Notes under the pieces: generated by a model
What the model was told of the DNA's origin: nothing
The model's database searches: none
The model's input: only the letters and a program-made list of their open reading frames with translations
Source: Ostrinia nubilalis
Lineage: Eukaryota; Arthropoda; Insecta; Lepidoptera; Crambidae
Length of the DNA stretch: 64,000 nt
Assembly (NCBI RefSeq): GCF_963855985.1
Contig: NC_087109.1
Coordinates: forward strand, 6,344,001-6,408,000
Reading direction: 5' to 3'
Shown here: piece by piece, positions 23,465 through 35,086 of the stretch
How positions within the stretch are numbered: position 1 is the first letter of the stretch
Layout: each line of letters starts with the position of its first letter
Position numbers and translations under genes: made by a program

Positions 23465-23582
23465 GGCTGGGTTGCACCATCTTACTTTAACTTTGACAAA
23501 CGTCAAAAAGCTGTCAAACTCCATATAAAATACACCGGTTATCGTTAAAGTTACGGTCAAAGTTAGGTGGTGGAACTCAGCC
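23465..23582. mobile_element. MITE, family D copy 4
   Basis: GGCTGGGTTGCACCATCTTA to GGTGGTGGAACTCAGCC with intact centre (CACCGGTTATCGTTAAAGTT). Confidence 0.85.
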
Positions 23583-24042
23583 TAAGTATTCTAATAAAGA
23601 ATTGATTGGCTTACTTGTTCATCAATATTGGAAAAAATAGTGTAGACTCTACAGAGGAACACACGTAACTACAAACATAAAGCCTGCTAAAATCATAACC
23701 TCCTTTTGGTTCGTCGGGTAAAAAGAAGAAAACTCAATATGAACAGGAAAACCTTAATGAATGAGTTATAAGTTGATATCATAACAGAGCCTCTCCCACG
23801 GAGCGGATGTTATTTGTTCTGGCGGTAGTTAACCAAAACACAGCTTGTTTTAGTTAGCCGGGGCCGTAATGTCAACTCTTAAGGACAGTTAGGTAGCACT
23901 TTGTGCAAGAAAGAGCCAAAGCTATGTAGCCAAACGCCGAAAGTGTTGCAAAAAAACTGGGGACTTTAACTAAAATATCTTCCTGTTGCTAATATAGGAT
24001 GTCCGGTGTTTCATTCCCAGTGTGGCAAAATTTTATGTTGGA
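23583..24042. other. Intergenic, no gene seen
   Basis: No coding or repeat signature was identified. Confidence 0.4.
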
Positions 24043-24205
24043 CTAGTGACCGCCCGCGACTTCGTACGCGCGGACCTCGTTTTACCCCCTTATGGATGGA
24101 GTTTCGTATAATACGTTCTTAGCGAATGTCTACACCCTATAAAGAACCTACCTATTTTATGCATAACAAGGCAAATTTTAAGTATATAGGTGTTATAGTT
24201 TATGA
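24043..24205 (-). mobile_element. Helitron 3' end, minus orientation
   Basis: CTAG at 24043-24046, then the GC hairpin (CGCCCGCGACTTCGTACGCG) read on the plus strand, is the reversed 3' end of the family that ends at 42946 and 33545. The upstream limit is uncertain. Confidence 0.65.
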
Positions 24206-24724
24206 GATTTCGCTTTAAATAGATTTGGTTGGTGGTAGAGCTAGCTCTAAATCCCCCTTGATAACTACTATCTTATTTATTTATATAATTCACTGTGGAC
24301 TTACAGTTTTACCCAAGACGTCCATCAGCGGCAGAAGTACAGAATACACGATTTACATAAATAGGTGCATAAATACTAAGCGACAGAAAATTGTATACCT
24401 CCAAAATATACCTAAGTCAGTCGCCAAAGCAACAATGTTATCAGCATTGTGTTTCATAGTTTGATTTTACTTTGACTACAACACGTTTTATTTATAAAAA
24501 AAAGAATTAATAAGATTAAGACTTATAAGGTTATAAAATACCTCTTTTTAGGAAAAGCCTCGGATAGAAAGATAAAAATTCTCAATAGTACATAAATATT
24601 TCATAACAATGGAGTAACTAATTGTTTTCAGTTTGCTAGAAGAAGTAGTTACAATGGTAGGTACTTACATATTTATTCCGAACGAGTTGCATATTTAGTA
24701 CAAAAATGAAATAGACGTGTAAAG
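24206..24724. other. Intergenic, no gene seen
   Basis: AT-rich; only a 79-codon open frame with no recognisable feature. Confidence 0.4.
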
Positions 24725-24818
24725 TGCCCCATAAGGGCTACCTTTTATTTTTTTATTTTTTGACGTTCATAAGTGCCACTTGTGGTCTAAACTGAATAAA
24801 TGATTTTGATTTTGAAAT
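24725..24818 (+). repeat. Retroposon 3' tail (GATTTT)n
   Basis: GTGCCCCATAAGGGCTACC, then GACGTTCATAAGTGCCACTT and AATAAATGATTTTGATTTTG, is the common lepidopteran LINE/SINE tail with short terminal repeats. Confidence 0.6.
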
Positions 24819-25635
24819 ATACATATTTTATGACGTTTAAAAATTAATAATCATGAAAATTAATTTAAGCTTTAACAGTAATAAGATGAAACAGTGTGCT
24901 AATGTTCGTATCAAACTTTATTTTTAAAACATTCTAATATTGCGTTGGTCTTTTAATATAATTTAACTACCGTCAAATAAGTTTTACAATTAAGGTTCGT
25001 ATTATAATTTTAAGGGTAAATACTGCCCATTAAGGAAACAATAACACTAGCTCATGACGTAATAATTAACGTGCCTGAAAATTTTCCACAATGGACCAAT
25101 GTCTTCGTAGCACGACGGTCAAAGCAAAAGATTCAAGTCCCATCTAAAGTTGACTTTTCATGTGACTAATAAATTGTGTTTAATAATTATTTCCAAATGC
25201 AAATCAATTAGTCAAAGTTGGTTTTACTTTTATAAAATTGTTCAATTTTGCATAGAAAGACATAGAGTTAATATTTAATTCATTTGTTAAAGTTTGTTAC
25301 TCTTGTTAGATTGTCATTAAATTCCAAATACCTAGTATGTAAATAAAATTAAAAATTTTGGCTTAGAAATAATATTGTTATTTGTTACAGAAGTAGGTAC
25401 CTACTTATTTTTATTATCCAAAGCGACTTCAGAAAAACGTTCAATATTTCAGTTGGATGATGTCTTAACTTGTAAAAACCAAAGTTAATATTTTTAGTTT
25501 TAATTTAGATAACCTTCGTTTGCTTCAGCCATCTTTGATTTGTATGGTAATTGGTACAGCTGTTGCTTGTCATTTTTACATAATATTTTATTTCAATTGT
25601 ATGAAGTTTTGAAGTTTATTTAAGTGTTGTTCTTA
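24819..25635. other. Intergenic; possible SINE scrap at 25110-25155
   Basis: AAGATTCAAGTCCCATCT near 25130 resembles a tRNA B box (GGTTCRAATCC), hinting at a SINE remnant. No gene seen. Confidence 0.3.
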
Positions 25636-25735
25636 CTAGCACATGGCTTCGCCTGTGTCCATTTTGGTACGTCTTATAAATTCTATACTTGCAGTAGGTA
25701 AATAGTTCTCAATATCACTATCACTATTTATTATA
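25636..25735 (-). mobile_element. Helitron 3' end, minus orientation
   Basis: CTAG at 25636-25639, then CACATGGCTTCGCCTGTGTC, which is the terminal hairpin in reverse. An AT microsatellite lies at 25725-25790. Confidence 0.55.
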
Positions 25736-25779
25736 AATAAATAAATAAAATAAATTAATAAATAATAATAAATAATTAT

Positions 25780-25964
25780 AAAACAAAGTCGCTTTCCTCT
25801 CTGTCTGTTTAGATCTTTAAAAGTGCGCAACGGATTTTGATGCGGTTTTTTTCAATAGATAGAGTGATTCAACAGGAAAGTTTGTATGTATAAAACATGC
25901 TTATTATAGAAGAGAAAAGCCGAGAAATTCCATTGCAACCGTGCGAAGCCGGACGGGCCACTAG
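25780..25964 (+). mobile_element. Helitron fragment, plus orientation
   Basis: GTGCGCAACGGATTTTGATG is a common Helitron interior. The end GCGAAGCCGGACGGGCCACT leads into CTAG at 25961-25964. It points away from the fragment at 25636, so two 3' ends face outward. Confidence 0.6.
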
Positions 25965-26089
25965 TACAAATATAAAAATAAGTTAAATTAATGCCTAGTG
26001 TGGAGGTCTGTCTTTTAGTTATTGTATTGTTTGATTCTGGCAATAAATATTTTCATTTTTATTCATTTTCATTTTCAATCTGTACCTAC

Positions 26090-26330
26090 ACGAATGTTAC
26101 AAAGATTTGATTGTTAGTTTGTGAATACGCTCAAAACTACTGGACCGATTTGAAAAAATGTTTTCGTCATTAGAACCCTACACTATTTCTGATGAACATA
26201 GGCGGTACGAAAGGACAATGTTCGTTCTCCATACATTGTTCGCCGTTAGATCAACAGTGCCGAAATAATACTTTCTAGGTTCTAAATGACACAAATCTTT
26301 ATGTAAGAACAATTATTCCTGGCGGACCAA
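26090..26330 (+). mobile_element. Helitron interior fragment (low confidence)
   Basis: GCTCAAAACTACTGGACCGA and CTCCATACATTGTTCGCCG resemble interiors of the short Helitrons here (cf. GTCCATACATCGTTCGCCC at 32668). No clear ends. Confidence 0.4.
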
Positions 26331-27853
26331 TTCTATAAACTTATTGATAGCAATATTGTTATCATAACCTCTTACTTACTAGTATTGTATTATATTATTT
26401 TATGCACATCGATTTGGGAGATGTTCTGTATTGTAGTTGTCGCAGCCAAATTGTATTATAATATTGGACGGGTTTTGGAAATAGCTCGGCGTTCCACTTT
26501 TATGATTTACTTACTTACATTTTGCACGTAAATAAATAACATGAATCCTATGTTTACTTTCCACTCTTGACATTTAACACGTGACTTACCAAACTAACTA
26601 TCTCCATGGTTACCGTCTTAGTCTATGCATGACTAGGGATTGAACAACTTTTAATTGAATATTATTAACAATTCTCGATAATTATTATCGATTGAAAAAT
26701 ATTCGGTATTTGAATCGAAAGATATATTCAATTTTATCAATATCAAAATATTCAATTTTAATAATAAAATAAATATTATTTACTACCATCTATGAAATGT
26801 TCTAAAAATTGCCTGGAGCGCTCCCCCAATCCTGGGTTTTCCCTTTCCAAGCTGAGAGGATATCATTTTGGTTCTATCGATACATTATAAAGGTACTTAA
26901 TATTTCAAATGTATTACCAATTATTGTTATAAGCATTTTGAGCGAATAAAACTTTCAATTCTATTAGAACTTTAGACATTTCTCTCACTTTAAGCGGCAT
27001 TGGATTTTTCATCGAATTTTGAAACTGTAACAGATATATTAAAGATGATCCCATATTGTTGTCATTGTCTATATCAGTGTTATGATCACAATTATTCTTT
27101 TTATTTTATTCATGACCTTCGACCAGTTGGACACATTAGATAGCTTCTTGTAGTATCGTGCAATATATTTTTAACTTTTAATTAAAATCTAGTCATACTG
27201 TAGCAATTTGGACGATTTATTTTATTTACAAGATCGGTATCTTATTGTCTATGATGACCGCAGTCCACATCACTATTACATGGATTCCTAACAATGAAGT
27301 ACGGCATTGCCTTGTGCCGATTTTACATAGATTTTATCGACACAAATTATGGAACTTCATAGGATATGGAGCAGGCCACGCCCTAAAATGTCCGGATGTC
27401 GTCATAGTATTATGGAATACATATAAAATACTTTTATTATTTCATTTTTTAATCCTCAAGTGTCCGTTACAATCTAATTAATATTTAAGTATTCAAAAAG
27501 TAAGAGATTAATTTTGATACTTTACTGCTGTGCCCAGGAATCTAAGGCGGTTTCTGACAATGTCCTTTGCCGGATTATGTAGTTACTTTAAGACTCTATA
27601 TATCTCTATAAGTCTATAGCATAGTGGCGCTTAAAATCGCGTAGAGTGCAAATAGTCCCTAGTTGATCCCTCAGTTGGGTCAATTCCAGAACAATGGTTG
27701 CAATAATTGAATAACTAAAGATTTTTATTTAAAGACTAATATACAAACAACTAGGTAAAGACCACAGTAAAACAATACAAAGCTAAAAACTGTTGTATTC
27801 CTGAATAGTTGTAGTATATTTCGCAACGAAGACTGTGTTGCCTGATCTTACTA
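26331..27853. other. Intergenic, no gene seen
   Basis: Very AT-rich, with imperfect AATATT/TCGAT palindromes at 26640-26780. The 78-codon plus frame at 27245-27481 has no support. Confidence 0.4.
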
Positions 27854-28365
27854 TACAGGGTGGAATTGTGTAATGCCACCTGGAGGGAAAGTACTCTTGA
27901 TACTGTAGAAAATTTTACTCATAGAAAACATTTTTGAAAAGAAATAGAACTGCATTCAAAGATTTCCGTTTTTTTTTCGATAATTCACTACCATACCATA
28001 GTTTTCTGTAAATAATTCAAATAATGTAAGATTTCATGGTTTTCCTTTCCTTTGATTTATTAAGTTTGTAAGAGAGTTTTAATCCTTATACTCAATCCTA
28101 ACTATCATCATCAGCATCATTTCAGCCATAGGACGTCCACTGTGGAACATAGGCCTCCCCCAATGCTTTCCAGGTTGATCGATTGGTAGCGGCCTTTAGG
28201 ATGTCGTCGGTCCACCTTGTAGGTCCTAACGATCGATGCAATAAAAATACAGGGTGTAATTTTTAACAGATTTTAGTTTAGTTCTATTCCCGGGTATGGC
28301 AAGCAAAATTTTTAATATTTTTGAGTACTTTCCTTCCAGGTGGCATTACAAAATTCCACCCTGTA
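27854..28365. mobile_element. Inverted-repeat element, TACAGGGTGGAA ends
   Basis: ~43 bp termini: TACAGGGTGGAATTGTGTAA, then GCCACCTGGAGGGAAAGTAC, are mirrored at 28323-28365. An RTE LINE scrap (28103-28232) has inserted inside. A relative with TATACAGGGTGGAAACGATA ends is at 35087-35326. Non-autonomous. Confidence 0.75.
28103..28232 (-). mobile_element. RTE-clade LINE 3' fragment, nested
   Basis: Minus strand: ATCGATCAACCTGGAAAGCA, then TTGGGGGAGGCCTATGTTCC and a (ATG)n tail. The nearby frame ends as in other RTE copies. Nested in the 27854-28365 element. Confidence 0.75.
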
Positions 28366-28834
28366 TACTTACCTACCCTGTATGTACTTAATGTATGTAT
28401 GTATACCCTAGGTTCTAACAACTCTATGCCATTATCGCCTTAATTATTATTATTAAATATTAATGTAAAGTTGGATAAAGGTTCAACTGTGTGTTTTGTA
28501 AGTATAAAAATAAGTTGCAAAATTATTTTTACTTGGTACTAAATAATTTTACTAAATTTACGTTATTTCTTACAAAATATGTTTTGGAAAGTACCTACAT
28601 TAATATAAATTATCGACGCATAATGGAACTTAATGTTAAAAGTACTGATAATTTTTATGAAAGTTGCGGCGCGCGAGAGCTTAAATAAAAGTAATTTAAT
28701 GTGTAAAAACAAATTGTTTTTATCAGTCTATTTTGATATCGTGGCGAATTAAATATTTAAATTTTAACATATTTTATTTAAAGACATCAAATGTTATTTG
28801 TTCAGTTTCAAGTGACTTATTTTTGCATCGAGCG

Positions 28835-29072
28835 CATTCCAATTCGTATACGATACACATCGTAATTTCCAGATTTGTATAGGATCGTTAAAGATTCGTA
28901 TGCGATAGTTAATGATTCGTATACGAATTTTAATTCGAATGCTTCAAAAATACGTCCCCTAGAGTTTATTCAACCAAGCGGACCGACGCATATTCAAATC
29001 GAGGGTAGAGTTCAGATTCCATCAATTAAGTTCCTTTGGCATACGATTGCTATACGAGTATTATTTGTATAG
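28835..29072. repeat. Cluster of ATTCGTATACGATA-type motifs
   Basis: ATTCGTATACGATA (28843), TTTGTATAGGATCG, ATTCGTATGCGATA, ATTCGTATACGAAT and ATACGATTGCTATACGAG occur within ~230 bp. Such palindromic CGTATACG-like words are rare elsewhere in the window. This may be a decayed element or binding-site cluster. Confidence 0.4.
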
Positions 29073-29918
29073 TGCTAATAGAAGATTTTTTTTGTTTTAA
29101 ATGTTAAAAACACAATTTTAGGCAAAGGCGAAGCAAAAATTGACGTTTGACATCTTTTAAGCAATTTTGTATTTTTCCACCTTAATGAGAATATTAAGAA
29201 ATATTATTTGAAAGATATTGTAGAGTTCTTAAATATTCATAATAATTTATCTACAACTTAAAATATTTAATATTCAATCATACTTTTTGCGGTAAAACTG
29301 AAGACTTTTTGTCTCAATGTGACTCTACATTAACTATAGTTTTTCAATACTTAGTAACAAGTATTATTATACATAATTTACATGATTATGTGCTATAAAT
29401 ATATATAAATAATTAGTAAAAGATGGTTTCTTTGTCTAAAAATGGTTGTAAGAAAAGTTTTTTTAAACTAGAGATTTATAGAGACAATGATCTTGGAAAT
29501 CAAACATTACATAGAATACACACTGTCTATCTAAATACACGTTGATGCAGTAGATAATAGATAACTGTGCACTACAATACAAATATATAAATAGTATAAA
29601 TACTTCTTTAGTGCAATCTACTGCATTATCTCTACTATCGATGATTTAAATAAATACGCACCTTAAGCCTTTAGCCGATTGCGACTGGAGTTTAATGATC
29701 GTCTAGCACACACACTAAAAGGGTTAACACTAAGAAAATATATAAAATCCAGTACATCCACGGTTCTGCGTTTGAACTTTAAACCTCAACTTGTCACATA
29801 AACTTTGCTCCACACTATCCGGTAAAAAAATATCGATAGCACGCTCGAAAGTGAATACACAACACAGCACAGAGGTCATTAAAGTTTTTAAAAGCAAAAA
29901 AGTCACGGTTTTGAAGTT
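29073..29918. other. Intergenic, AT-rich
   Basis: No gene or repeat identified. Confidence 0.4.
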
Positions 29919-30060
29919 TTGACGTTCGATAGAGTTCGATATTTGAATTTGAATTTGGTTGGCGCGCGGACTACGTGCCGGCGAGAGATCACGATCGACT
30001 GCCGACTCCGGCGCAGCTATCTGCGACTCCGCGCTCGGTTCAGGCGACGCCAACATTTTG
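29919..30060 (-). promoter_or_regulatory. CpG-rich patch, possible 5' exon
   Basis: A ~110 bp GC-rich segment (GCGCGCGGACTACGTGCCGG to GCGCTCGGTTCAGGCGACGC). On the minus strand an ATG in good context (CAACAAAATGTTGGCG) opens a frame beginning MLASPEPSAES. It could be a gene's first exon or 5' UTR; nothing downstream confirms it. Confidence 0.25.
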
Positions 30061-31022
30061 TTGGGACAAAGAGTAGGCTGCTAGCTTTGATATTGCGTAA
30101 ATGTGGATTTTATTGAGCAATTTACAACAATTTACACAGAAAAGGTTTTTTAAAATAATTATTAATAATTCTAATGCTTGTTTCACCGAGAAAATGTATG
30201 ATATTGCATACTATGGAGGAATCACTGTCATCTAAGATACAGGTTTAATCCTAGTTTAGTTGGCAGGGACATACTTAAGATTAACACGATTGTCAACCGT
30301 AGTTTAAGTAATTAATACATTGTACAATATTGTAAATCGTCATCTTCTTGGTTATTAAATAAATTATTTATTATTTTATTATTATTACTATATCTTTAAT
30401 TTAGTAGGTGACGAGTAGCCTCTACAAGCTTTTTAAGATGTATCAAAATATTTACTTATGATATCTACAAGAAAAGTTTACGAATTTCTAAAATTTCGAT
30501 AAATATTTGATATTTTTTCCAATGTTTAAAAATTCGTTTAAATTCCTGTTAGAGTAATTGAATATTAAATCAAGACTCTACGTACTTGGCAGTGCAAGTA
30601 ACATTAAAGTAAAATGTTTCTCATTTCTGACATAACCTGTTCAGTTTGCCAATGTACGCACCAATAGTCTCCAAGGGTGCTTAGAAAAGTGTAGCCGTCT
30701 CGTTCCCACTAAGAAAGCTTCCGATGCTGGCAGAGCGAGACAGCTATAAGGTTACAGGTGATTTAACATGGACCTTGGTAAGCTATTCTAGTCCCAAAAC
30801 GCTGTAAGCACAATGGGTGGGAGCAAATGAACTTTAAGCTTAATATCAAGGGACGAAGTTGTATTTTGCGTTGAATTTATCTCCGCTTTTACAGTTTAAA
30901 TGTAAGAGATAACTGAAAAATATGTTAATATCATCTATCATTTACAACCGTTACATCTAAGTTAAGTAAATAGACCTAAAATTAACAAATAATTGATGTA
31001 ATTGGTTTGGAAAATATAAAAT
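30061..31022. other. Intergenic, no gene seen
   Basis: Mostly AT-rich. A small imperfect hairpin around 30690-30755 (TAGCCGTCTCG / CGAGACAGCTA) may be a MITE scrap. Confidence 0.4.
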
Positions 31023-31250
31023 TTGGTGCTTCAAAGACAATTTTGGCACAAGATGCGTAGGCGCACGTCGGACAGTGGACGACACGTTTCATTAGCTACG
31101 AGACTGCATCTTGTCGCTTCGTCTCGCTCCAACGGCATGCTGGGACAAGTGTTAGAGCGTGACGACACGATGTTTACATCTGTTCTGGACCACGGAGACG
31201 TGGCTATATTGGGTTCTTCCCAGATGCCGTTCGGTAATTTTTCGTAGGTA
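31023..31250. other. GC-rich island open on both strands, unrecognised
   Basis: About 200 bp at roughly 50% GC inside AT-rich DNA. The plus strand is open for 74 codons (contains RNGMLGQVLERDDTMF-like residues, ends PFGNFS). The minus strand is open for about 80 codons (contains KLPNGIWEEPNIATSPWS, ends RILCQNCL). I cannot tell which, if either, is coding; no domain recognised. Confidence 0.25.
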
Positions 31251-31960
31251 GGTAGGAGTAAATTGTCAGACTGTACATAGCGTCTGTTTTTTATGTTATT
31301 TATTGAGAAGATGAGCGTCCGACGCTAATAAACGTCCAGTTACAGTTTTTATTGCTTATCTAGGTTTATTAAGCGATGTATTCAATTAGAATTCACGTTA
31401 AATAGTGTTTAGCTCGTGGTTAAGTCGACTTGGTTTTTATAGCTGAATAAACATCTATCATTAGTAATTTATAATTTGCATGTTATTTATAAATTAGTAA
31501 TGATATTTTTTGTACATAATACGGATAATGTGAAATATCTTGAAAATAAAAAATATATTAAATACAATGAAATTTCACCATAAAAAGTGACCCTACATTT
31601 TACAGTAAGACCAAAATAAATCGTAAAATTTCCATTAAAACACGAGTAACTTATATTATACTAACATATTAAGCCTTCATTTTGATAATACACAATTTTA
31701 TTACATTACTAAATTACGCAGCAAAATAATTGGTTTAATCAATATACCGTAGCGTATCAACTCAGCTTGTCTAATTACTTTGATATCAAAATCTGTTTCT
31801 ACTCAATTTATTCCTAAAGAGGTAATAATCAGCAAGGAAATTATTATAAAATATGTAAGTAATAGAGATGAAATGCAACCGTAAAAATAATATTATAAGA
31901 AATTCGCAGTCATGTGCACGAAAAGAAAGCTTAAAAAGCTCTACATACTATAAAGTTTAA
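31251..31960. other. Intergenic, AT-rich
   Basis: No gene or repeat identified. Confidence 0.4.
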
Positions 31961-32058
31961 GGCTGGGTTGCACCATCTTACTTTAACTTTGACAAACGTC
32001 AAAAATCTGTCAAACTCCATACAAAAAACACAGGTTATCGTTAAAGTTACGGTCAAAC
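31961..32058. mobile_element. MITE, family D copy 5, 3'-truncated
   Basis: GGCTGGGTTGCACCATCTTA to GTTAAAGTTACGGTCAAAC; the right terminus is missing. Confidence 0.8.
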
Positions 32059-32754
32059 AGTCTCTACATTATGGGAAATAGAGAAAATAATTCATATCAA
32101 TAGTATTTCAGATCATTATTGAAATAAGTATGTATTTTAAGTAGTGTTTTTAATTTAACATTTTTTTATCCTTGATTTTTTTTATCCTATGTAAGATAAG
32201 CTTATAACCGTAATTATAACACTTGAAATTTAGAGCATCGTGTGGTAGAAGGAACTCTGTGGGCTAATTCAAATGCATTTGTCGAGAGTAGAAATCGTCT
32301 GTCAAATAATTTTCTAGTAATCAATTTTGAACTGATTGTCAAGGTAATACAGTTGAAAATTGAATATCAAAGCCAGACTACGCCTAATGTCAGATCAGCC
32401 GATGGTAGATGCCAAATTTCCAATATCGCGTACGAAGACGGAGAACTTTGTCAATATAGTGGTACATAAGGGTCATAATTAGTGGATACCGACGATTTTC
32501 GCGCTGTCATCTCAACGACTGCCCACCCTTGTCGTTAGAGCAGTCGACTGGATAGAAAGCATGGAATTAACATGGTGATTGATAAACTAGGTGCAAATAA
32601 GCATAGGTATTTTATAACCACAGAATGCTTTTTGCTTAAATTTGAAAATAAAGGATATTGTTCTGCGTCCATACATCGTTCGCCCCAAGACCCCCAAGCA
32701 ATGAAATAATGATTTTTATATGTGAAATTACTTAACGATTGTCACCTTATACTC
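32059..32754. other. Intergenic, no gene seen
   Basis: The 75-codon frame at 32242-32469 shows no recognisable feature. Confidence 0.4.
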
Positions 32755-32972
32755 CTAGCTTTTCGCTCGCGGCTTCGCGCGCGTGGCCTACATTAGGTAC
32801 CTACATATTTTACGGAACCCTATTATTTTCCAAAATAAAATTTAGCCTGTTACTCGTGGATAATGTAGCTTTCGAATGGTGAAAGAATTTAATAAAAACG
32901 GTCCAATAGTTTTTGAGTCTATTCATTACAACCAAACAAACAAAGTTTTCCTCTTTATAATATTAGTGTAGA
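32755..32972 (-). mobile_element. Short Helitron, minus orientation
   Basis: Read on the minus strand it starts TCTACACTAATATTATAAAG. It continues with AACTATTGGACCGTTTTTAT and ends in a GC hairpin (CACGCGCGCGAAGCCGCGAG) before CTAG. Complete 5' and 3' signatures at ~218 bp. Confidence 0.75.
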
Positions 32973-33071
32973 TACTTAAAGCACGGATAAGCGGGAGATT
33001 CGTTACAATAGGAAAAATGCTTCAGATTTTGAGGTTATTAGCATAACAGAAGTACATTTCCATTTTCTATC

Positions 33072-33545
33072 TTCTATAGGTACTTATAATAAATCTGTAG
33101 AGAGGTCAACTCTGTACATGAAATATATTTTCAAAATAACTATCAGGGGGTGATACTGATGCCAAAAATGCAATCAGTAAAATTTTTGTCTGTCTGTCTG
33201 TCTGTATGTTCCTTATAGAAACAAAAACTACTCGACGGATTTTAACGAAACTTGGTACAATTATTCTTCATACTCCTGGGCAGGTTATAGTATACTTAGG
33301 AATTCCCACGGGAACAGGAATTAGCGGGAAAATCCTTTTGTATGAAAAATCTAAACCGCTTAAGTTAGACGCTTGAAATTTGACATGTAGGTATCTTAAT
33401 AAACTTAAAGCTTAGTTACAACAGGATATTGCAAAATTCCCACGTGAACGGGAAAAAACATTTGAACGAAAAAATCTAAACCGCGTAAGATAGATGAAGG
33501 GGGTAAAACGGGATCCACGCGTACGAAGTCGCGGGCGGCCGCTAG
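33072..33545 (+). mobile_element. Helitron copy, plus orientation (left arm of inverted pair)
   Basis: Contains TCAGGGGGTGATACTGATGC, a (TCTG)n run, and AACTACTCGACGGATTTTAA. It ends in a hairpin (CACGCGTACGAAGTCGCGGG) before CTAG at 33542-33545. Its first ~335 bp are repeated in reverse at 33612-33950. Confidence 0.75.
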
Positions 33546-33611
33546 TTGCTAATAAAACTATTTATTGTCAAGAATTATATGTATAATAATGCGAATTCCC
33601 GTTCCCGTGGG

Positions 33612-33950
33612 AATTAGTTTACTAAAGTACCTACGTGCGAAATTTAAAGCGTCTAACTTAAGCGGTTTAAATTTTTCATACAAAAGGATTTTCCCGCTAA
33701 TTCCTGTTCCCGTGAGAATTCCTAAGTATACTATAACCTGCCCAGGAGTATGAAGAATAATTGTACCAAGTTTCGTTAAAATCCGTCGAGTAGTTTTTGT
33801 TTCTATAAGGAACATACAGACGGACAGACAGACAGACAAAAATTTTACTGATTGCATTTTTGGCATCAGTATCACCCCCTGATAGTTATTTTGAAAATTA
33901 TATTTCATGTACAGAATTGACCTCTCTACAGATTTATTATAAGTAGGTAT
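33612..33950 (-). mobile_element. Helitron fragment, minus orientation (right arm)
   Basis: Reverse-complement copy of 33072-33408 at high identity, lacking the CTAG end. Together the arms make a ~335 bp inverted repeat with a ~200 bp spacer. Confidence 0.75.
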
Positions 33951-34216
33951 AGATATTATGTAGGAGAGACGTCTTAATTACACTTTAAATCGTAGATCGA
34001 TAAAGAACCCCTTTGTCAAACCGTATGAATAGCAGCAAATAGAACTTTGCGTATTGGAAAAATAGGAATGCCTACGGAAAAGCCAAACATTTTTTAAAAA
34101 GAAGTTAATATATTTTACTTACATTTAAATCCAAAAATATCTTTATTCCGACCCAAGGGTAAGTAGGCAGTTATGTAGGTATAAATGAAAATACGTATGT
34201 AGGTACTTATTATTTA

Positions 34217-34712
34217 TTAATGGTCATGTTCTACATTTTCTATTAAATATGGGCCCAATACATCAATGATGTCGCCATCACAACAAAGTACCATAAATGG
34301 TTTAACGAGATTCCGATATTTGTATAGGGAATAAGTTTTTTTTTTGGTATGCATAATTGCTACTTTTTTGCACATAAATGTATGTATGTACCATCCATGA
34401 TGACAATAGCCTTTCTTTGTGGTAAATCGTTTCCTGGCTTCCCGAAAAGAGACTGGAACATAAAGGTTTCTTTGGGCTACTTCCTCTCTACTAATATGTT
34501 GTAACCCTAAATGTGCTGGTACGAAATGTTCCTCCATCATACTGCGTGCTTTCATTACATATTTTGTAAGAGTACCTACTCCTTGAAATGCCAAGTAATG
34601 TAGCTATTCTGTCATCTGAATCACCGGTCCTCAGCTTCATTAAATAAGCACCAACTGTAGTAATTCGTGCTCTCTGATAGTATCTATGGCAAAGAAGATC
34701 TGAAGGACGAAT
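34217..34712 (-). pseudogene. Transposase-like gene, exon 4 (DDE-type domain), decayed
   Basis: A strong acceptor (TTTTATTTTCAG) opens at 34712. The frame reads RITTVGAYLMKLRTGDSDDRIATLLGIS-type sequence, recognisable as the helix-turn-helix region of an insect DDE transposase family. It then shifts frame near 34605 and continues with HLGLQHISREEVAQRNLYV and KKTYSLYKYRNLVKPF, then DGDIIDVLGPYL, before TGA. The residues expected as the first catalytic aspartate block (DGTYIxI in relatives, as I recall) are degraded to HHGWYIH. The frameshift and catalytic loss make it non-functional. Exons 1-3 lie upstream with matching phase 0 junctions. The family name is uncertain (HARBI1-like or another DDE lineage). 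Confidence 0.6.
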
Positions 34713-35086
34713 CTGAAAATAAAATAAAACATCAGATTCACAGTTCAACAATAAGAAGAGCAATATTTATATAGGATTAACGACTTTTGTGTGTAACGGA
34801 ATAGTAAGATGAGTGATGAAAGATAATTTATGATTTGAACGCTGAATGATGAGGAATGATTGGTCTATGGAGGAAACGAAAGGGATGAATGAGGAACGAG
34901 GATTGAGAGTGAGAATAGTGGTAGTTTAAAAGAGTAGTCTGTTGTTATGCAGGAAGTATAAATAAAACTTTACTGAGTTTATTTGGCTCAGGGAATTTTT
35001 AACTGGCTTTATAATAGTAAAAATTATGTTTAATATTATGTAAGTAATAATATTGCAATATTTTAATAATATAAGTCTATTTGTAT

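Noticed and set aside
25725..25790. (TAAATAAA)n and similar AT runs as replication origin or attachment site
   Set aside because: Simple low-complexity DNA common in insect genomes; no initiator-site pattern or flanking structure.
29730..30056. Minus-strand 108-codon open frame as a gene
   Set aside because: Only the first ~28 codons lie in GC-rich sequence; the rest is AT-rich and has no domain. Kept only as a possible 5' exon/promoter patch.
33558..33908. Minus-strand 116-codon frame as a gene
   Set aside because: Lies wholly within a reversed Helitron copy with a (TCTG)n run coding a VCLSVC-type repeat.
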